Numbered from the stretch's first letter, positions 35,534-44,947 are shown. The stretch: DNA of 64,000 nucleotides from Chitinophagaceae bacterium IBVUCB2 (GCA_002127295.1 NFUV01000003.1:124001-188000), one strand, 5' to 3'. Made by a program: numbers and translations. The notes: generated by a model not told the origin, from the letters alone.

Positions 35534-35770
35534 TTACTTGGCATGCTCTTCCAGGTAAGTAACAGCCTGACCAACAGTAGTGATGGTTTCAGCTTGCTCA
35601 TCCGGAATAGAGATGTTGAATTCTTTTTCAAATTCCATGATCAGTTCTACCGTATCTAATGAATCGGCACCCAGGTCGTTGGTAAAAGAAGCTTCGTTAG
35701 TTACTTCTGCTTCGTCAACACCCAGTTTGTCTACGATGATCTTTTTAACTCTTGATGCAATGTCTGACAT
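35534..35770 (-). CDS. acpP: Acyl carrier protein
   Basis: The protein has 78 residues, acidic, with the phosphopantetheine site Ser37 in [16 protein letters not shown]. The length and helix layout are normal. It carries acyl chains for fatty-acid synthesis and for LpxA (56.5 kb). It has its own promoter and sits upstream of fabF. Confidence 0.97.
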   Translation of the reverse strand: MSDIASRVKKIIVDKLGVDEAEVTNEASFTNDLGADSLDTVELIMEFEKEFNISIPDEQAETITTVGQAVTYLEEHAK

Positions 35771-35796
35771 GTTCTTAAAGTTTTGTTTGTTGGGTG

Positions 35797-35823
35797 CAAA
35801 AATATACTTTTTGAACTAATCAA
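35797..35823 (-). promoter_or_regulatory. Bacteroidota-type promoter of acpP
   Basis: On the minus strand TTG (35823-35821), 16 nt, TATTTTTG (35804-35797). The acpP ATG is 26 nt further on. Confidence 0.5.
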
Positions 35824-35984
35824 CACAAGAAACGCTGTTTTTTCCAGTTTTAGTTCAATGAACTGAAAACGAAGCAATAATAGAGGCACAGGCATTAAAT
35901 ATGCAGATAAATTAGCTATACTAACCGTTGGCAGTGTTGCAAGTTCTTTGTAATTTGAAGTTCTCTGGATTTAATTACTTAGTT

Positions 35985-36413
35985 ATGGCTTTGAAAATTA
36001 TCGATCATGGCAGTCCTGAATACCGGCAGATGGTAAAACTGCGGGACGATATGCTGCGCAAACCTTTAGGGCTGGGCTTTAATGAAAGCGAACTGGAAAG
36101 TGAAAAGGATAATATGCTGATTGCTGCCTTCGAAGACGAAGATATTTTAGGTTGTTGTATGCTGGTAGAAGAAAATCCTACTACTGTTCGTCTCCGCCAA
36201 ATGGCTGTATTGAACGATCTGCAGGGCAAAGGAATAGGCCGGGCATTAATGAATTTTGCTGAAAATCTCGCCAGGGACAGAGGCTATAAAAATTTGGCTA
36301 TGCATGCCCGTAAGAATGCCATTGGCTTCTACGAAAAAATGGGTTACCGGGTAAAAGGAGATGAATTTACTGAAGTAACCATACCGCACTATGTAATGGA
36401 AAAAAAACTCTGA
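35985..36413 (+). CDS. GNAT family N-acetyltransferase
   Basis: The protein has 142 residues from the ATG at 35985; the upstream open region is promoter-like. GNAT motif A is seen as RLRQMAVLNDLQGKGIGRALMNFAE (acetyl-CoA pyrophosphate loop QGKGIG), followed by ARKNAIGFYEKMGY (motif B). The start KIIDHGSPEYRQMVKLRDDMLRKPLGL matches the ElaA/YjcF-like small GNAT group. The substrate is unknown. Confidence 0.9.
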   Translation: MALKIIDHGSPEYRQMVKLRDDMLRKPLGLGFNESELESEKDNMLIAAFEDEDILGCCMLVEENPTTVRLRQMAVLNDLQGKGIGRALMNFAENLARDRGYKNLAMHARKNAIGFYEKMGYRVKGDEFTEVTIPHYVMEKKL

Positions 36414-36431
36414 GCTAAAGTAAAACTGCCA

Positions 36432-36911
36432 TTAACCTTTCTTTACTTTCGATTTTATTAATTTTCGCAATTCAAAGACTTCATCCGAGTCTTTACAACC
36501 GCTTTTTGGCACCAGGAAAAATGAACGGCTGTCGAAATACAAATGAAAAAAGTGTGGACTTTCCAGGTAGCTTTTTAACGCTGTCCATTGCCAAACCTTG
36601 GAGCCTTTCTCATGACTAAGTGTAAAGCTATCTTCTTCAAAGTTCATACTAAATTCATGTTTAAAGGTAACAGCTCTTCTATACACTGCCCCGGGCAGAA
36701 TAAACCAAAAACTTACCATCAGCACAATCCATAAAAGCGATCCAACCAAAAATGGCATCGGGCCAATAATACCTGACATATATAATAAAATGGAGCCAAT
36801 TGCAAAGACATTTACAGTAATCAACATGATCTTTATTTCCAGCTTACTTATAAAATGATACCGCAATGCTTGTATTACCTGCTTTTTATTATATCCAAAA
36901 TAAATCGTCAT
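36432..36911 (-). CDS. YcxB-like membrane protein
   Basis: The protein has 159 residues. Two hydrophobic segments (about 27-46 and 51-72) are followed by a soluble domain with WQWTALKSYLESPHFFHLYFDSRSFFLVPKSGC, the YcxB-like C-terminal motif. The function is unknown. It is 31 nt downstream of the DUF3828-type lipoprotein gene on the same strand. Confidence 0.7.
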   Translation of the reverse strand: MTIYFGYNKKQVIQALRYHFISKLEIKIMLITVNVFAIGSILLYMSGIIGPMPFLVGSLLWIVLMVSFWFILPGAVYRRAVTFKHEFSMNFEEDSFTLSHEKGSKVWQWTALKSYLESPHFFHLYFDSRSFFLVPKSGCKDSDEVFELRKLIKSKVKKG

Positions 36912-36942
36912 ACTCGATCAATTACAATTGTGCAAAAACTAA

Positions 36943-37560
36943 TTAATAGGGCTCGCCAATACGGGCAATCGTCCACTTACCGGCTTCTTTTTTCATTCCA
37001 AACTTAATAATGGGTTCTTCTTTTTTTTGTCCATTATCTTCTCTCCATCTCATCACCTCTACTGTAGCATCGTCGCCACTTACGAATGTTTTCCAGTTAT
37101 GAGAATTCTTCATTTCGTCAATAAGGTATTTAGGCTCTTCCTGGCTGTTAGTGTACCAGTCATAATCAAATCCGTAAGGAATTTCACCTTCGGTATCTTT
37201 TTTAAACTCCTGGTCACATTGCTGAAAGAATTTTTTTTGCGTTTCTATAAATGTGTTGCCTAGTTGCGGAACTGATTCTTTAATAAAATTGTGATATTTA
37301 TCTACAGCTTTCCAATCTATTTGATAAGGCGGCATATCTGTTTTTTTTATGCCTTTGTATAACCCGGTGGTTGGAAATTTATCCCAGTTCACTAAATACC
37401 AATCATAAAAATCGGTAATTGTTTTTCGTATAGCTGCCGAATCTTCTTGCAGGTTGGGGCTTTCAACGGCTGTTGTCTTTTCCTGTGTCGCTGTACTTTT
37501 CTCATTATTACAAGCTGCAAAAAAAAGAACGATGGATAAAAAGGTAATTAAAATTTTCAT
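36943..37560 (-). CDS. DUF3828-type lipoprotein
   Basis: The protein has 205 residues. The signal peptide has a lipobox LFFAAC-N (Cys17), so it is a lipoprotein. The body (ITDFYDWYLVNWDKFP, then KYHNFIKESVPQL, ending GKWTIARIGEPY) resembles DUF3828, an NTF2-like family of unknown function. It is 21 nt downstream of the PhoD-type gene and may be co-transcribed with it. Confidence 0.65.
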   Translation of the reverse strand: MKILITFLSIVLFFAACNNEKSTATQEKTTAVESPNLQEDSAAIRKTITDFYDWYLVNWDKFPTTGLYKGIKKTDMPPYQIDWKAVDKYHNFIKESVPQLGNTFIETQKKFFQQCDQEFKKDTEGEIPYGFDYDWYTNSQEEPKYLIDEMKNSHNWKTFVSGDDATVEVMRWREDNGQKKEEPIIKFGMKKEAGKWTIARIGEPY

Positions 37561-37581
37561 GCTGTTTTTTTTATGATGGAA

Positions 37582-38931
37582 TTATTTTGTACCCGGTGTT
37601 CTCAATTCTTTTTCTGAAATACTCCACTCATCCAGCTTTTCTCCTTTGGTACCCAAATATTCTACTGTCAGTTTTCGTTCGCCTCTTTTACCAGTAAACG
37701 AAATCTTTCCATAATTCTGCTTTTCATCAATTCCAATCACACGATAAGGATTGTTTTTTTCGGAACCCCCAAAAGTATGAGTTCCTGAAGTAAGGGGCGA
37801 CACTGTAATATCGTATAAAGGGTAAGTTCCGGGTCTTTCTACTTTTATTATTTCGCTATGGTGCCTGTCGCCGGTAAGAAATACAACACCATTTATATTA
37901 TACTCTTTTAAAAAATTCATGAGCTCCTCATACTCAGCCGGAAAATCCCACCATTTATCAAAGGGAGAAACAGGATTTAATACCTGGCTGCCAACTGTAA
38001 TTATTTTGAAGGTGGCTGAACTATGCAACAAAGAATTTTTTAGCCATTCCATTTGTTGCTTACCCAACATTTGTTTATCAGGATTTGGCTTACCATTCAT
38101 TGAATCTTTGATAGCATCCGCACTACGCCACCACCTGTCGTCGGTAATAAAAATATCAGCGTCGCCCCAGGTGGTCATGGTGTAAATGCCCTGGCCATTT
38201 TGGCCAGAAGAAGGATTACAGAAATATTTATTGAACACATTACGGCTTGCTTCTTTTAAAATATAACTTCCTCCAATATCATTGGGGCCATAATCATGAT
38301 CATCCCAGGTAGCAAGATGGGGCATGGCTTTTAGAAAATTTTGCAAAATGGGTGTGGCTCTATCATGGCTAGCTCTATACCACAAACCCCATTCACTATA
38401 ATAATCCACATCCCTTGTGTACCAGGCATCGCCCAACCATAACATAAACGCTGCTTTCTCTTTAGCCATGGTTTCAAAAATGGAAGAGTCCTTTCCATAG
38501 GGAGTTCCGGGACGATCAAAAACAGGTTCATTAAAATAAGAGCAAGAGCCCGTTAAAAAACTAAAATCAGGAACCGGTTTCCGCCATTGCCATAGATCTT
38601 TGGTAGTAAACTCACCGCCTTTTGTTGTAGGTTTTCCATTCACTCCTATTTTATATTCATAGGTGGTATTAAAATGCAATCCTCCAACTGTAAAATAGAT
38701 GGGATTGAAATCATTGCCTAATTCTCCTTTGTAGTTTATGGTCTTAATTGTTTTTGGTTCTCCTTTTTTATTATACTGTAACGAAACTGTTTTTACTTCA
38801 GGTGAAGCTTCAACCCAAATTTTTGCATCCCGCAATTCTACAGGGCCAAGCATGGGTCCGGAAATGACACGAGGTTGTGCAAATAATATAATGGAGCAAA
38901 AAAGAAAGATTGATAAAAGAAAATATTTCAT
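37582..38931 (-). CDS. PhoD-like alkaline phosphatase D family protein
   Basis: The protein has 449 residues from the ATG at 38931, directly before a signal peptide (ends LFAQ). An N-terminal fibronectin-like PhoD_N domain is followed by the metallophosphatase: GSCSY, LWLGDAWYTRDVDYY, ATWDDHDYGPNDIGG and FLTGDRHHSEI, all metal-ligand motifs. It is a periplasmic phosphatase or phosphodiesterase using Fe3+/Ca2+-type centres in known relatives. It is the first gene of a small run with the DUF3828 and YcxB-like genes. Confidence 0.9.
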   Translation of the reverse strand: MKYFLLSIFLFCSIILFAQPRVISGPMLGPVELRDAKIWVEASPEVKTVSLQYNKKGEPKTIKTINYKGELGNDFNPIYFTVGGLHFNTTYEYKIGVNGKPTTKGGEFTTKDLWQWRKPVPDFSFLTGSCSYFNEPVFDRPGTPYGKDSSIFETMAKEKAAFMLWLGDAWYTRDVDYYSEWGLWYRASHDRATPILQNFLKAMPHLATWDDHDYGPNDIGGSYILKEASRNVFNKYFCNPSSGQNGQGIYTMTTWGDADIFITDDRWWRSADAIKDSMNGKPNPDKQMLGKQQMEWLKNSLLHSSATFKIITVGSQVLNPVSPFDKWWDFPAEYEELMNFLKEYNINGVVFLTGDRHHSEIIKVERPGTYPLYDITVSPLTSGTHTFGGSEKNNPYRVIGIDEKQNYGKISFTGKRGERKLTVEYLGTKGEKLDEWSISEKELRTPGTK

Positions 38932-38983
38932 ACCAGCCATTTTATAAGAACACAAAGTAAGGGAGAAATAAAGACGTAAAAAG

Positions 38984-39016
38984 AAAAGCCGTCCCGATAT
39001 TATCGGGACGGCTTTT
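38984..39016. terminator. Strong bidirectional terminator
   Basis: AAAAGCCGTCCCGATA (38984-38999) and TATCGGGACGGCTTTT (39001-39016) form a perfect 16-bp stem. It lies 18 nt after the stop of the collagen-like gene on the minus strand. Confidence 0.9.
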
Positions 39017-39034
39017 ATAATTTATAAGAAAAAA

Positions 39035-39721
39035 TTATTGACCAATTTTCAATAAAGAGCAAATCTCAGCATACGACATAGCTTTCAATTGACTCTCTCC
39101 ATACAACTGACCATTTATCTCTGCTACTTTTTCATTGTTACCACGACCACCCGCTATACCGCCAGGGATTAATACATATCTAAACTCAAGACTATTTGAA
39201 GCTGCTGAAACAGCAACTCCAGGTGAAACAATAGAAATCTCAGCAAATGTGATACTTCCAACATATGGTAAAATCATATATTGAGTACCACTGCCGGCGT
39301 TTGTATAGGGTAATTGGCGAACTGAAGTTGTTGTTCCTCCTATTCCATCAGGATTAAACTTAGCATATGATAGAATTATACCTGTATTAAGCAGACTTAA
39401 AGTAGCTCCAGGAGCAGATTTATTAAATTTCTTTTGTAGAGCTACACCATTAATCGTAGTATCCACCCAGTTTCCATTTTGAGCCGGTGTGAACCAGGCA
39501 CTATAAATAACATTTGCAGTTCCAGCAGGACCTTGCGGACCAGTTGCACCCGCAGGACCGGTTGCACCTGTAGCACCTGTGGCTCCCGTTGCACCATTTA
39601 CACCAGCAGGACCTTGTGCACCATTTGCACCAGCAGGACCTTCAGGACCTTCTTTTGTACAACTAACGGCTAAAAATGTTATGGCTAAAGCTAAGAGTGA
39701 GAGTAGATTGAACTTTCTCAT
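39035..39721 (-). CDS. Lipoprotein with collagen-like Gly-X-Y repeats
   Basis: The protein has 228 residues. The lipobox is FLAVSC-T (Cys21). A collagen-like segment of about 15 Gly-X-Y triplets (residues 26-67: EGPEGPAGANGAQGPAG, then four GATGAT-type units) follows, then a globular C-terminal domain with WFTPAQNGNWVDTTING. It probably forms a trimeric surface stalk. In Bacteroidota such lipoproteins are common and their role is unclear. The repeat DNA may be prone to slippage. It is monocistronic, with the strong terminator above. Confidence 0.85.
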   Translation of the reverse strand: MRKFNLLSLLALAITFLAVSCTKEGPEGPAGANGAQGPAGVNGATGATGATGATGPAGATGPQGPAGTANVIYSAWFTPAQNGNWVDTTINGVALQKKFNKSAPGATLSLLNTGIILSYAKFNPDGIGGTTTSVRQLPYTNAGSGTQYMILPYVGSITFAEISIVSPGVAVSAASNSLEFRYVLIPGGIAGGRGNNEKVAEINGQLYGESQLKAMSYAEICSLLKIGQ

Positions 39722-39828
39722 AAAGTTTGATTTGGCTGTTTAATTAGTTTCGGTTTTAAAAGTAAAGGGATTTTTCCGCTTCACCAAGAGATTTTAAAGG
39801 TAAAGGGAAAAACTTAAATAAGGGTTGT

Positions 39829-39854
39829 TTTTACTCAAAAAAACAAGAGTAAAA
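39829..39854 (+). promoter_or_regulatory. Inverted repeat (operator candidate) upstream of the beta-barrel gene
   Basis: TTTTACTC (39829-39836), 10 nt, GAGTAAAA (39847-39854): a perfect 8-bp dyad ending 17 nt before the -7 box, over the expected -33 region. Confidence 0.4.
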
Positions 39855-39871
39855 GGATTTAAACGAACGCC

Positions 39872-39879
39872 TATATTTG
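39872..39879 (+). promoter_or_regulatory. -7 box of the beta-barrel protein gene
   Basis: TATATTTG, 19 nt before the ATG at 39899. It fits TAnnTTTG; the -33 region is occupied by an inverted repeat. Confidence 0.5.
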
Positions 39880-39898
39880 TTGAAAACCACGCAGCATT

Positions 39899-40654
39899 AT
39901 GCGAAATAAAATATTCTTATTACCCCTGCTTTGTTTATTCGCCGGCAGTAAAACAAAAGCACAGTTTTCAAAAGGAGACCGCATGGCAGGAACATCCGTA
40001 GCCAGCTTTATTTTTAACTCAGGTACAGCTGATATAAACGTATCGCAGATTGGTAGCAACAGCTCCACAGTAAAAAATTTCAATATTGCAATTACTCCTT
40101 CCTTAGGCTGGTTTATATCCGACAATACAGCGGTGGGTTTTGTACTCAATATTAATCGTACCGGGCAAAAGACAACCTATGAGCAAACCGGCTCTACTTA
40201 CCAATCAGATAAATCGAACGGATTAAATATCGGGGGCGGTGGTTTTGCCAGAAGTTATTTTGGTAAAACAGGTTCTTTTCTGCCCTTTGGACAAGCTACG
40301 GTTAATGCGGGTGCCAGCAACCTGAAAACGGAAGGCTTTTACTATTACCCGGGCGGAGTTCCTTATTTTAAGGATACATATACCGGAAAATCAAACGGTG
40401 GATTTTTCTTTAATGGAACATTGGCTGCCGGCCTTACCAAAATGATGGGTGAAAATGCGGGACTCGATTTTTTTCTTGGTTATACTTACTCCAGCAGCAA
40501 TAACACATTTAAGAGAACCAAACTATTTTACAGTACAAACACCGCAACTACCCCCTCTGAAACAAGGGAAAACGAAACCACCACTAAGTTTACCAACCAT
40601 GGTTTCCAGTTGGGAATTGGTTTCCAGGTTTTTTTAAGAAAGAATAAAAAATAA
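39899..40654 (+). CDS. Outer-membrane beta-barrel protein (hypothetical)
   Basis: The protein has 251 residues with a signal peptide (ends KTKAQ). Alternating hydrophobic strands, many Gly/Asn/Thr turns and a C-terminal strand ending FQLGIGFQVFLRKNKK suggest an 8- to 10-stranded barrel of the OmpW/OprF-like type. There are motif-like segments FLPFGQATVNAG and LDFFLGYTYSS. The function is unknown. It has its own promoter and terminator. Confidence 0.75.
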   Translation: MRNKIFLLPLLCLFAGSKTKAQFSKGDRMAGTSVASFIFNSGTADINVSQIGSNSSTVKNFNIAITPSLGWFISDNTAVGFVLNINRTGQKTTYEQTGSTYQSDKSNGLNIGGGGFARSYFGKTGSFLPFGQATVNAGASNLKTEGFYYYPGGVPYFKDTYTGKSNGGFFFNGTLAAGLTKMMGENAGLDFFLGYTYSSSNNTFKRTKLFYSTNTATTPSETRENETTTKFTNHGFQLGIGFQVFLRKNKK

Positions 40655-40673
40655 AATTTACTCCTCAATTAAT

Positions 40674-40700
40674 AAAGCCCCTTTCAATGAAAGGGGCTTT
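40674..40700. terminator. Terminator between the beta-barrel gene and the DksA-like gene
   Basis: AAAGCCCCTTTC, AAT, GAAAGGGGCTTT: a perfect 12-bp stem with T-rich flanks on both sides. It serves the plus-strand gene and probably the convergent minus-strand ileS/DksA operon. Confidence 0.88.
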
Positions 40701-40721
40701 TCTTTTATAAAACAAGTTGAA

Positions 40722-41561
40722 TTATTTATTCATCATTTGTTTTGCCTCAATGCTTAACGTAGCATGCGGCACTGCACGAAGACGAGCCTTATCAATCAAC
40801 TTACCGGTAACCCGGCATATACCATAAGTTTTGTTTTCGATACGCATCATTGCTTTTTCAAGATGGTCGATGAAAGTGATCTGGCGGCTGGCCATCTGGC
40901 TCAACTGCTCTCTTTCCATACTTACACTGCCATCTTCCATTGTCATGTAACGACCCTCATCCATATCTCCGCCTTCTTCTTTGCGGGTAATTAAGCCCTG
41001 CAAATAATTCAATTCTTTTTTGGCAGCATCTAATTTTTTCTGAATGATTTCTTTGAATTCATTCAGATCATTATCAGAATAACGCATTGTGGGGCCAGTT
41101 GATTCATATGCCTGTTTATCTAATACAGACTTTGTGAACTCAGGTTCATATTTTACTGAACTCTTCACAGTAGTTTTCGGTATCACCAATTTAGTTGGCT
41201 TAGGGGGTTCTTTTTTTATCACAGGTTGAACTTTAGGTTTTATTGAAACCAACGATTTGGGGTCAACTTGTCCCGGTTTTTTTGGAGCAACAGGTGCCGG
41301 TGCCGGAGCAGGTTTAGCTGCAGGAGGCTCAGGTTTTGCTGGTGCTTTTGCAACAGGTTTAGGCACAGGTTTAACCGCTGCTTTTGGCGCAGGTTTCTTA
41401 GCCACAGGTTTTGCTGCAGGCTTTGCGACGGGTTTTTTAGGAGCCGCCTTTTTAGGTACAGTTTTTTTCACAGTTTTCTTTACCGCTGGTTTTTTTGAAG
41501 CGGCCTTTTTGGGGGCGGGTTTGGCAGCCTTTTTAGGAGCCTGTTTTTTCTTACTAGCCAT
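40722..41561 (-). CDS. DksA/TraR-like protein with long Lys/Ala/Pro-rich N-terminal tail and degenerate zinc finger
   Basis: The protein has 279 residues. Residues 1 to about 100 are a histone-H1-like tail of AKKPAPKK-type repeats, and about 100-150 is a linker. The C-terminal domain (about 160-279) is DksA-like: a coiled coil (DLNEFKEIIQKKLDAAKKELNYL) and a terminal module YGICRVTGKLIDKARLRAVPHATLS. Of the four zinc cysteines of DksA only one remains. It probably binds RNA polymerase's secondary channel or DNA; this is inferred. It follows ileS by 3 nt, a common Bacteroidota pair. Confidence 0.85.
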   Translation of the reverse strand: MASKKKQAPKKAAKPAPKKAASKKPAVKKTVKKTVPKKAAPKKPVAKPAAKPVAKKPAPKAAVKPVPKPVAKAPAKPEPPAAKPAPAPAPVAPKKPGQVDPKSLVSIKPKVQPVIKKEPPKPTKLVIPKTTVKSSVKYEPEFTKSVLDKQAYESTGPTMRYSDNDLNEFKEIIQKKLDAAKKELNYLQGLITRKEEGGDMDEGRYMTMEDGSVSMEREQLSQMASRQITFIDHLEKAMMRIENKTYGICRVTGKLIDKARLRAVPHATLSIEAKQMMNK

Positions 41562-41564
41562 GAT

Positions 41565-44500
41565 TTACCCTTTTTTTAAAACAATCACATTTAATAGAAC
41601 ATCGTTTATGTCAATCTCAGTGCCATTATCTAGTTCTGAGCTGAATTCTAATGTATCTGCCAGAATTTCGGCGCAAATATAGGCTTTAAACTGAGCCAGC
41701 GAATCTTTTAATCCGTTCGCTACTGACACCTTTACGTCTATCCGGTCAGTCAGTTCAAAGCCATTATCCTTGCGTATTTTCTGGATGCGGTTCACAAACT
41801 CCCTTGCATTTCCTTCGGCTTCCAGTTCAGGAGTAACGGTTACATCCAATGCCACCGTTAAACTGCCTTTATTCGCTACCGTCCAGCCCGGAATATCCTC
41901 GCTGCTAATGTCCACATCGGTAATCTGTAATATTACAGGTTCGCCATCAACTGACAAATTATATTGCCCTTCTTTTTCTAACAAAGCGATGTCTTCCTGT
42001 GTGAATTGTGCCAAAGCTGTTGAAACTGCTTTCATCTTCGATCCCAACTTTTTACCCAGGGCTACAAAGTTCGGTTTGATCTTTTTGCTGATAAAAGTAT
42101 TATCAGGATTGAGGTATTCTATCTCTTTAATATTCACTTCCGCCTTTATTAAATCCTCTACTTTCTGAATTTGCTCCTTCATAGAAGTACTCAATACCGG
42201 TATCAAAACTTTTTGTAGTGGCTGGCGAACTTTAATGTTCACCTTTTTGCGAAGTGATAATATCAAGGAAGAAGCATCTTGCGCCAATTGCATTCTCTCC
42301 TCCAATGATTCATCAATTACCGCTTCGTTTGCTGCAGGGTAATCTGCATGATGAACTGATTCAACATTAAAACGCTTAGTTACTTCATTGAGGTTTTGGA
42401 AAACCGTATCACTAAAGAATGGAGAGATTGGTGCGATCAATCGGGTTATTGTTTCTAAGCACTCATACAAAGTTTGATAAGCACAGATCTTATCCTGCTC
42501 ATACTCTCCTTTCCAGAAACGTCTTCTGCATAAGCGAACATACCAGTTGCTCAGATGCTCATCTACAAAATCTTCAATTACACGGCCAGCTTGGGTTGGC
42601 TCAAAATCATCCATGTAAGCATTGGCTTTCTTCACTACAGTATTTAAGGAAGAAAGAATCCAGCGATCTATTTCAGGACGTTCTGCTAATGGGATGTATG
42701 CTTCTTTAAAAGCAAATCCATCCACATTAGAATACAGCGCAAAGAATTGATAAGTGTTATATAATGTACCGAAGAATTTACGTTGCACTTCTTTGATACC
42801 ATCCAAATCAAATTTCATATTATCCCACGGCGATGCATTGGTTACGAGATACCACCTTGTAGCATCGGCACCGAAGGTTTCAATTGTTTTGAACGGATCC
42901 ACCACATTGCCCAAGCGCTTACTCATCTTATTACCACTCTTATCCAGCACCAACCCGTTTGATACACAGGTTTTATACGCCACACTGTCAAACAACATTA
43001 CTGCAATGGCATGTAGTGTATAGAACCAACCTCTTGTCTGGTCAACACCTTCTGCGATATAATCGGCAGGGAAACTTTTTTCAAATGTTTCTTTATTCTC
43101 GAAAGGAAAATGCCATTGGGCATAAGGCATGGCACCGCTATCGAACCAAACGTCAATCAGATCAGGAACCCTTTTCATTGGTTTTCCTGACTTACTAACT
43201 AATATGATGTCGTCAACATATGGCTTATGTAAATCCAAAATACCTTCATGCAGGTAATGTTTGTTTACATCGCCACCCAACACTTCACTTGCTTTGCGGA
43301 TGCCGGCATTCAACTCTTCAATTGAACCGATACAAACTTCTTCCTCTCCATCTTCTGTTCTCCATATTGGCAAAGGTGTACCCCAAAATCTTGAACGGCT
43401 TAAATTCCAATCCACCACATTTTCTAACCAATTACCAAAGCGGCCTTCACCGGTTGATTTTGGTTTCCAGTTGATGGTTTTGTTCAACTCCACCATTCTT
43501 TCTTTTACAGCAGTGGTTTTAATAAACCATGCATCCAAAGGATAATAAAGAATAGGCTTATCTGTTCGCCAGCAATGCGGATAGTTATGTTCGTATTTTT
43601 CTACTTTAAAGGCCCTGTTCTCTTTTTTCAGTTTTACGCTGATGTCAACGTTTACATCAACATAATCAGCATCATCTTTATAATTCTTTACATAACGATT
43701 GCTGAATTCGCCTAATCCATCTACAAATTTTCCTTCTCTGTCCACCATCGTTAAAATACCGATGTTGTATTTCTTACCAACTTTATAGTCATCTGCGCCA
43801 AATGCAGGTGCGGTGTGAACGATACCTGTACCATCTTCAGTAGTCACAAATGAATCAACCATTACACGGAATGGTTTTGCACCTGAAGTTATTTCTTGTA
43901 TTGCTGCTAACGAATTTGCTTCGTATGGAAGTAGTTGTTCGTATTCACAGCCTTCTATATCTTTTCCTTTGAAGTCAGCAATTACTTTATAAGGAAGATT
44001 CTTACCGTCGTTCTTATATTCAGCAAAATCTGCATTCTCGTTTTCAACTTTGAAATATTTTCCTAATAATGCTTTTGCTAAAACGATATTTACTTGATTA
44101 TGCAAATAAGGATTTACTGTTTTCACTAAAACATAATCGATGTTGGCACCAACAGTTAGACCGAGGTTGGATGGCAAAGTCCATGGAGTCGTCGTCCAGG
44201 CCATGAAGAAAACCTCTTCATTTTTTGCTGCATCAAATAAGAATTTCGATTTCTCATTATTGATGGCTTTAAACATTGCTACAGCACTTGTATCCTTCAC
44301 ATCTTTATATGTTCCCGGTTGGTTGAGCTCATGCGAACTCAATCCCGTTCCTGCTGCAGGTGAATAAGGTTGAATGCTTACACTTTCATACAACAGTCCT
44401 TTTTTATACAACTCACTCAGTATCCACCAGAGTGTTTCAATGTATTCGTTCTTGAAAGTGATGTAAGGATCATTCAGATCAACCCAATAACCCATCTTGC

Positions 44501-44912
44501 GGGTAATATCATCCCACTTGTCTTTATATCTCAATACCGCTTCCCGGCATTTAGCATTGTATTCTTCGACAGATATTTTTTTTCCGATATCTTCTTTGGT
44601 GATGCCTAATTCTTTTTCAACTCCTAATTCTATAGGCAAGCCATGCGTATCCCAACCGCCTTTTCTTTTTACCTGGAAACCTTTCATGGTTTTGTAGCGG
44701 CACACCAGATCCTTCATCGTTCTTGAAATGACGTGGTGGATACCCGGCATACCATTGGCACTGGGCGGACCTTCATAAAATACAAAAGGAGCAGCCCCTT
44801 CCCGAAGGGAAACACTTTTCTCAAATGCCTGTTTTTCAGTCCATTTGGCAAGTATTTCTGCTTCGAAGGCCGGTAAGTTTAAGCCTGAAAATTCTTTGTA
44901 TTTAGCACTCAT
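41565..44912 (-). CDS. ileS: Isoleucine--tRNA ligase
   Basis: The protein has 1115 residues, class I synthetase. The HIGH-type motif is in PPSANGMPGIHHVISRTMKD near residue 50-65. The editing domain (TTPWTLPSNLGL) is present, and the KMSKS loop is SGNKMSKRLGNVVDP. The length and long C-terminus match the eukaryote-like IleS type of Bacteroidota. It is the first gene of an ileS-DksA-like operon. Confidence 0.96.
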   Translation of the reverse strand: MSAKYKEFSGLNLPAFEAEILAKWTEKQAFEKSVSLREGAAPFVFYEGPPSANGMPGIHHVISRTMKDLVCRYKTMKGFQVKRKGGWDTHGLPIELGVEKELGITKEDIGKKISVEEYNAKCREAVLRYKDKWDDITRKMGYWVDLNDPYITFKNEYIETLWWILSELYKKGLLYESVSIQPYSPAAGTGLSSHELNQPGTYKDVKDTSAVAMFKAINNEKSKFLFDAAKNEEVFFMAWTTTPWTLPSNLGLTVGANIDYVLVKTVNPYLHNQVNIVLAKALLGKYFKVENENADFAEYKNDGKNLPYKVIADFKGKDIEGCEYEQLLPYEANSLAAIQEITSGAKPFRVMVDSFVTTEDGTGIVHTAPAFGADDYKVGKKYNIGILTMVDREGKFVDGLGEFSNRYVKNYKDDADYVDVNVDISVKLKKENRAFKVEKYEHNYPHCWRTDKPILYYPLDAWFIKTTAVKERMVELNKTINWKPKSTGEGRFGNWLENVVDWNLSRSRFWGTPLPIWRTEDGEEEVCIGSIEELNAGIRKASEVLGGDVNKHYLHEGILDLHKPYVDDIILVSKSGKPMKRVPDLIDVWFDSGAMPYAQWHFPFENKETFEKSFPADYIAEGVDQTRGWFYTLHAIAVMLFDSVAYKTCVSNGLVLDKSGNKMSKRLGNVVDPFKTIETFGADATRWYLVTNASPWDNMKFDLDGIKEVQRKFFGTLYNTYQFFALYSNVDGFAFKEAYIPLAERPEIDRWILSSLNTVVKKANAYMDDFEPTQAGRVIEDFVDEHLSNWYVRLCRRRFWKGEYEQDKICAYQTLYECLETITRLIAPISPFFSDTVFQNLNEVTKRFNVESVHHADYPAANEAVIDESLEERMQLAQDASSLILSLRKKVNIKVRQPLQKVLIPVLSTSMKEQIQKVEDLIKAEVNIKEIEYLNPDNTFISKKIKPNFVALGKKLGSKMKAVSTALAQFTQEDIALLEKEGQYNLSVDGEPVILQITDVDISSEDIPGWTVANKGSLTVALDVTVTPELEAEGNAREFVNRIQKIRKDNGFELTDRIDVKVSVANGLKDSLAQFKAYICAEILADTLEFSSELDNGTEIDINDVLLNVIVLKKG

Positions 44913-44947
44913 AGCCGTTCTAAAATGGTGGCGAAGTTACGGAAATA

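Noticed and set aside
41257-41682. Plus-strand 141-residue Gly/Ala-rich frame
   Set aside because: It is the antisense of the Lys/Ala/Pro tail of the DksA-like gene; composition is a by-product of that repeat.
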